Assembly (NCBI GenBank): GCA_947372405.1
Contig: CANBTO010000339.1
Location: 1 to 5,963, forward strand
Origin: Verrucomicrobiaceae bacterium
Lineage (GTDB): Bacteria > Verrucomicrobiota > Verrucomicrobiae > Verrucomicrobiales > Akkermansiaceae
Direction: 5' to 3'
DNA: 5,963 bases
Shown here: positions 5,963-5,963 of the stretch, one piece after another
How the letters are laid out: each line of letters begins with the position of its first letter
Numbering within the stretch: the stretch's first letter is position 1
Notes under the pieces: model-generated
What the model was told of the DNA's origin: nothing
Database searches by the model: none
What the model saw: the letters and a program-made list of their open reading frames with translations, nothing else
Position numbers and translations under genes: made by a program

Positions 5963-5963
5963 C

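Overview
The window carries three plus-strand genes in a row and one converging minus-strand gene. The first and last genes run off the window edges. The gene content points to the Planctomycetota-Verrucomicrobiota side of the PVC bacteria. The main reason is the large exported PSCyt1-DUF1549-DUF1553 protein, a family largely confined to and heavily expanded in those phyla. The arylsulfatase-type sulfatase and the GTSL-type SGNH hydrolase beside it fit the same group. Species or genus cannot be named from the sequence alone; a Verrucomicrobiota source is my slight preference.

Layout: (1) 2-1405, a sulfatase missing only its extreme N-terminus, with the formylglycine motif visible. (2) 1406-1535, an intergenic stretch with a GTCAC repeat/hairpin and a weak intrinsic-terminator-like hairpin. 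(3) 1536-2255, a complete, exported SGNH/GDSL-type hydrolase. (4) 2256-2543, a 288-base intergenic region with inverted repeats built on TTGAA/TTCAA half-sites and a candidate -10 box. (5) 2544-5579, a complete 1011-residue exported protein with a PSCyt1 cytochrome-c-like domain, PSCyt2/DUF1549, a variable beta-rich plus coiled-coil middle, and PSD1/DUF1553. (6) 5591-5962 on the minus strand, the C-terminal part of a PIN-domain (VapC-like) protein, tail to tail with the previous gene across an 11-base gap.

Working model (inference): the three plus-strand genes form an envelope-directed degradation cluster for a sulfated, probably also O-acylated, polysaccharide. The sulfatase would remove sulfate esters and the SGNH enzyme would remove acyl groups. 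The PSCyt1-DUF1549-DUF1553 protein does an unproven, possibly redox or heme-linked, job in the same compartment. The DUF1501 partner that commonly accompanies DUF1549/DUF1553 proteins is not directly downstream here. The PIN-domain gene looks unrelated, a probable toxin-antitoxin or RNase gene.

No tRNA, rRNA, CRISPR array, insertion sequence or phage gene was seen. I found no convincing novel system. The points most worth checking are the TTGAA inverted repeats ahead of the cytochrome-like gene, the AT-rich patch inside the sulfatase, and the gene neighbourhood itself.
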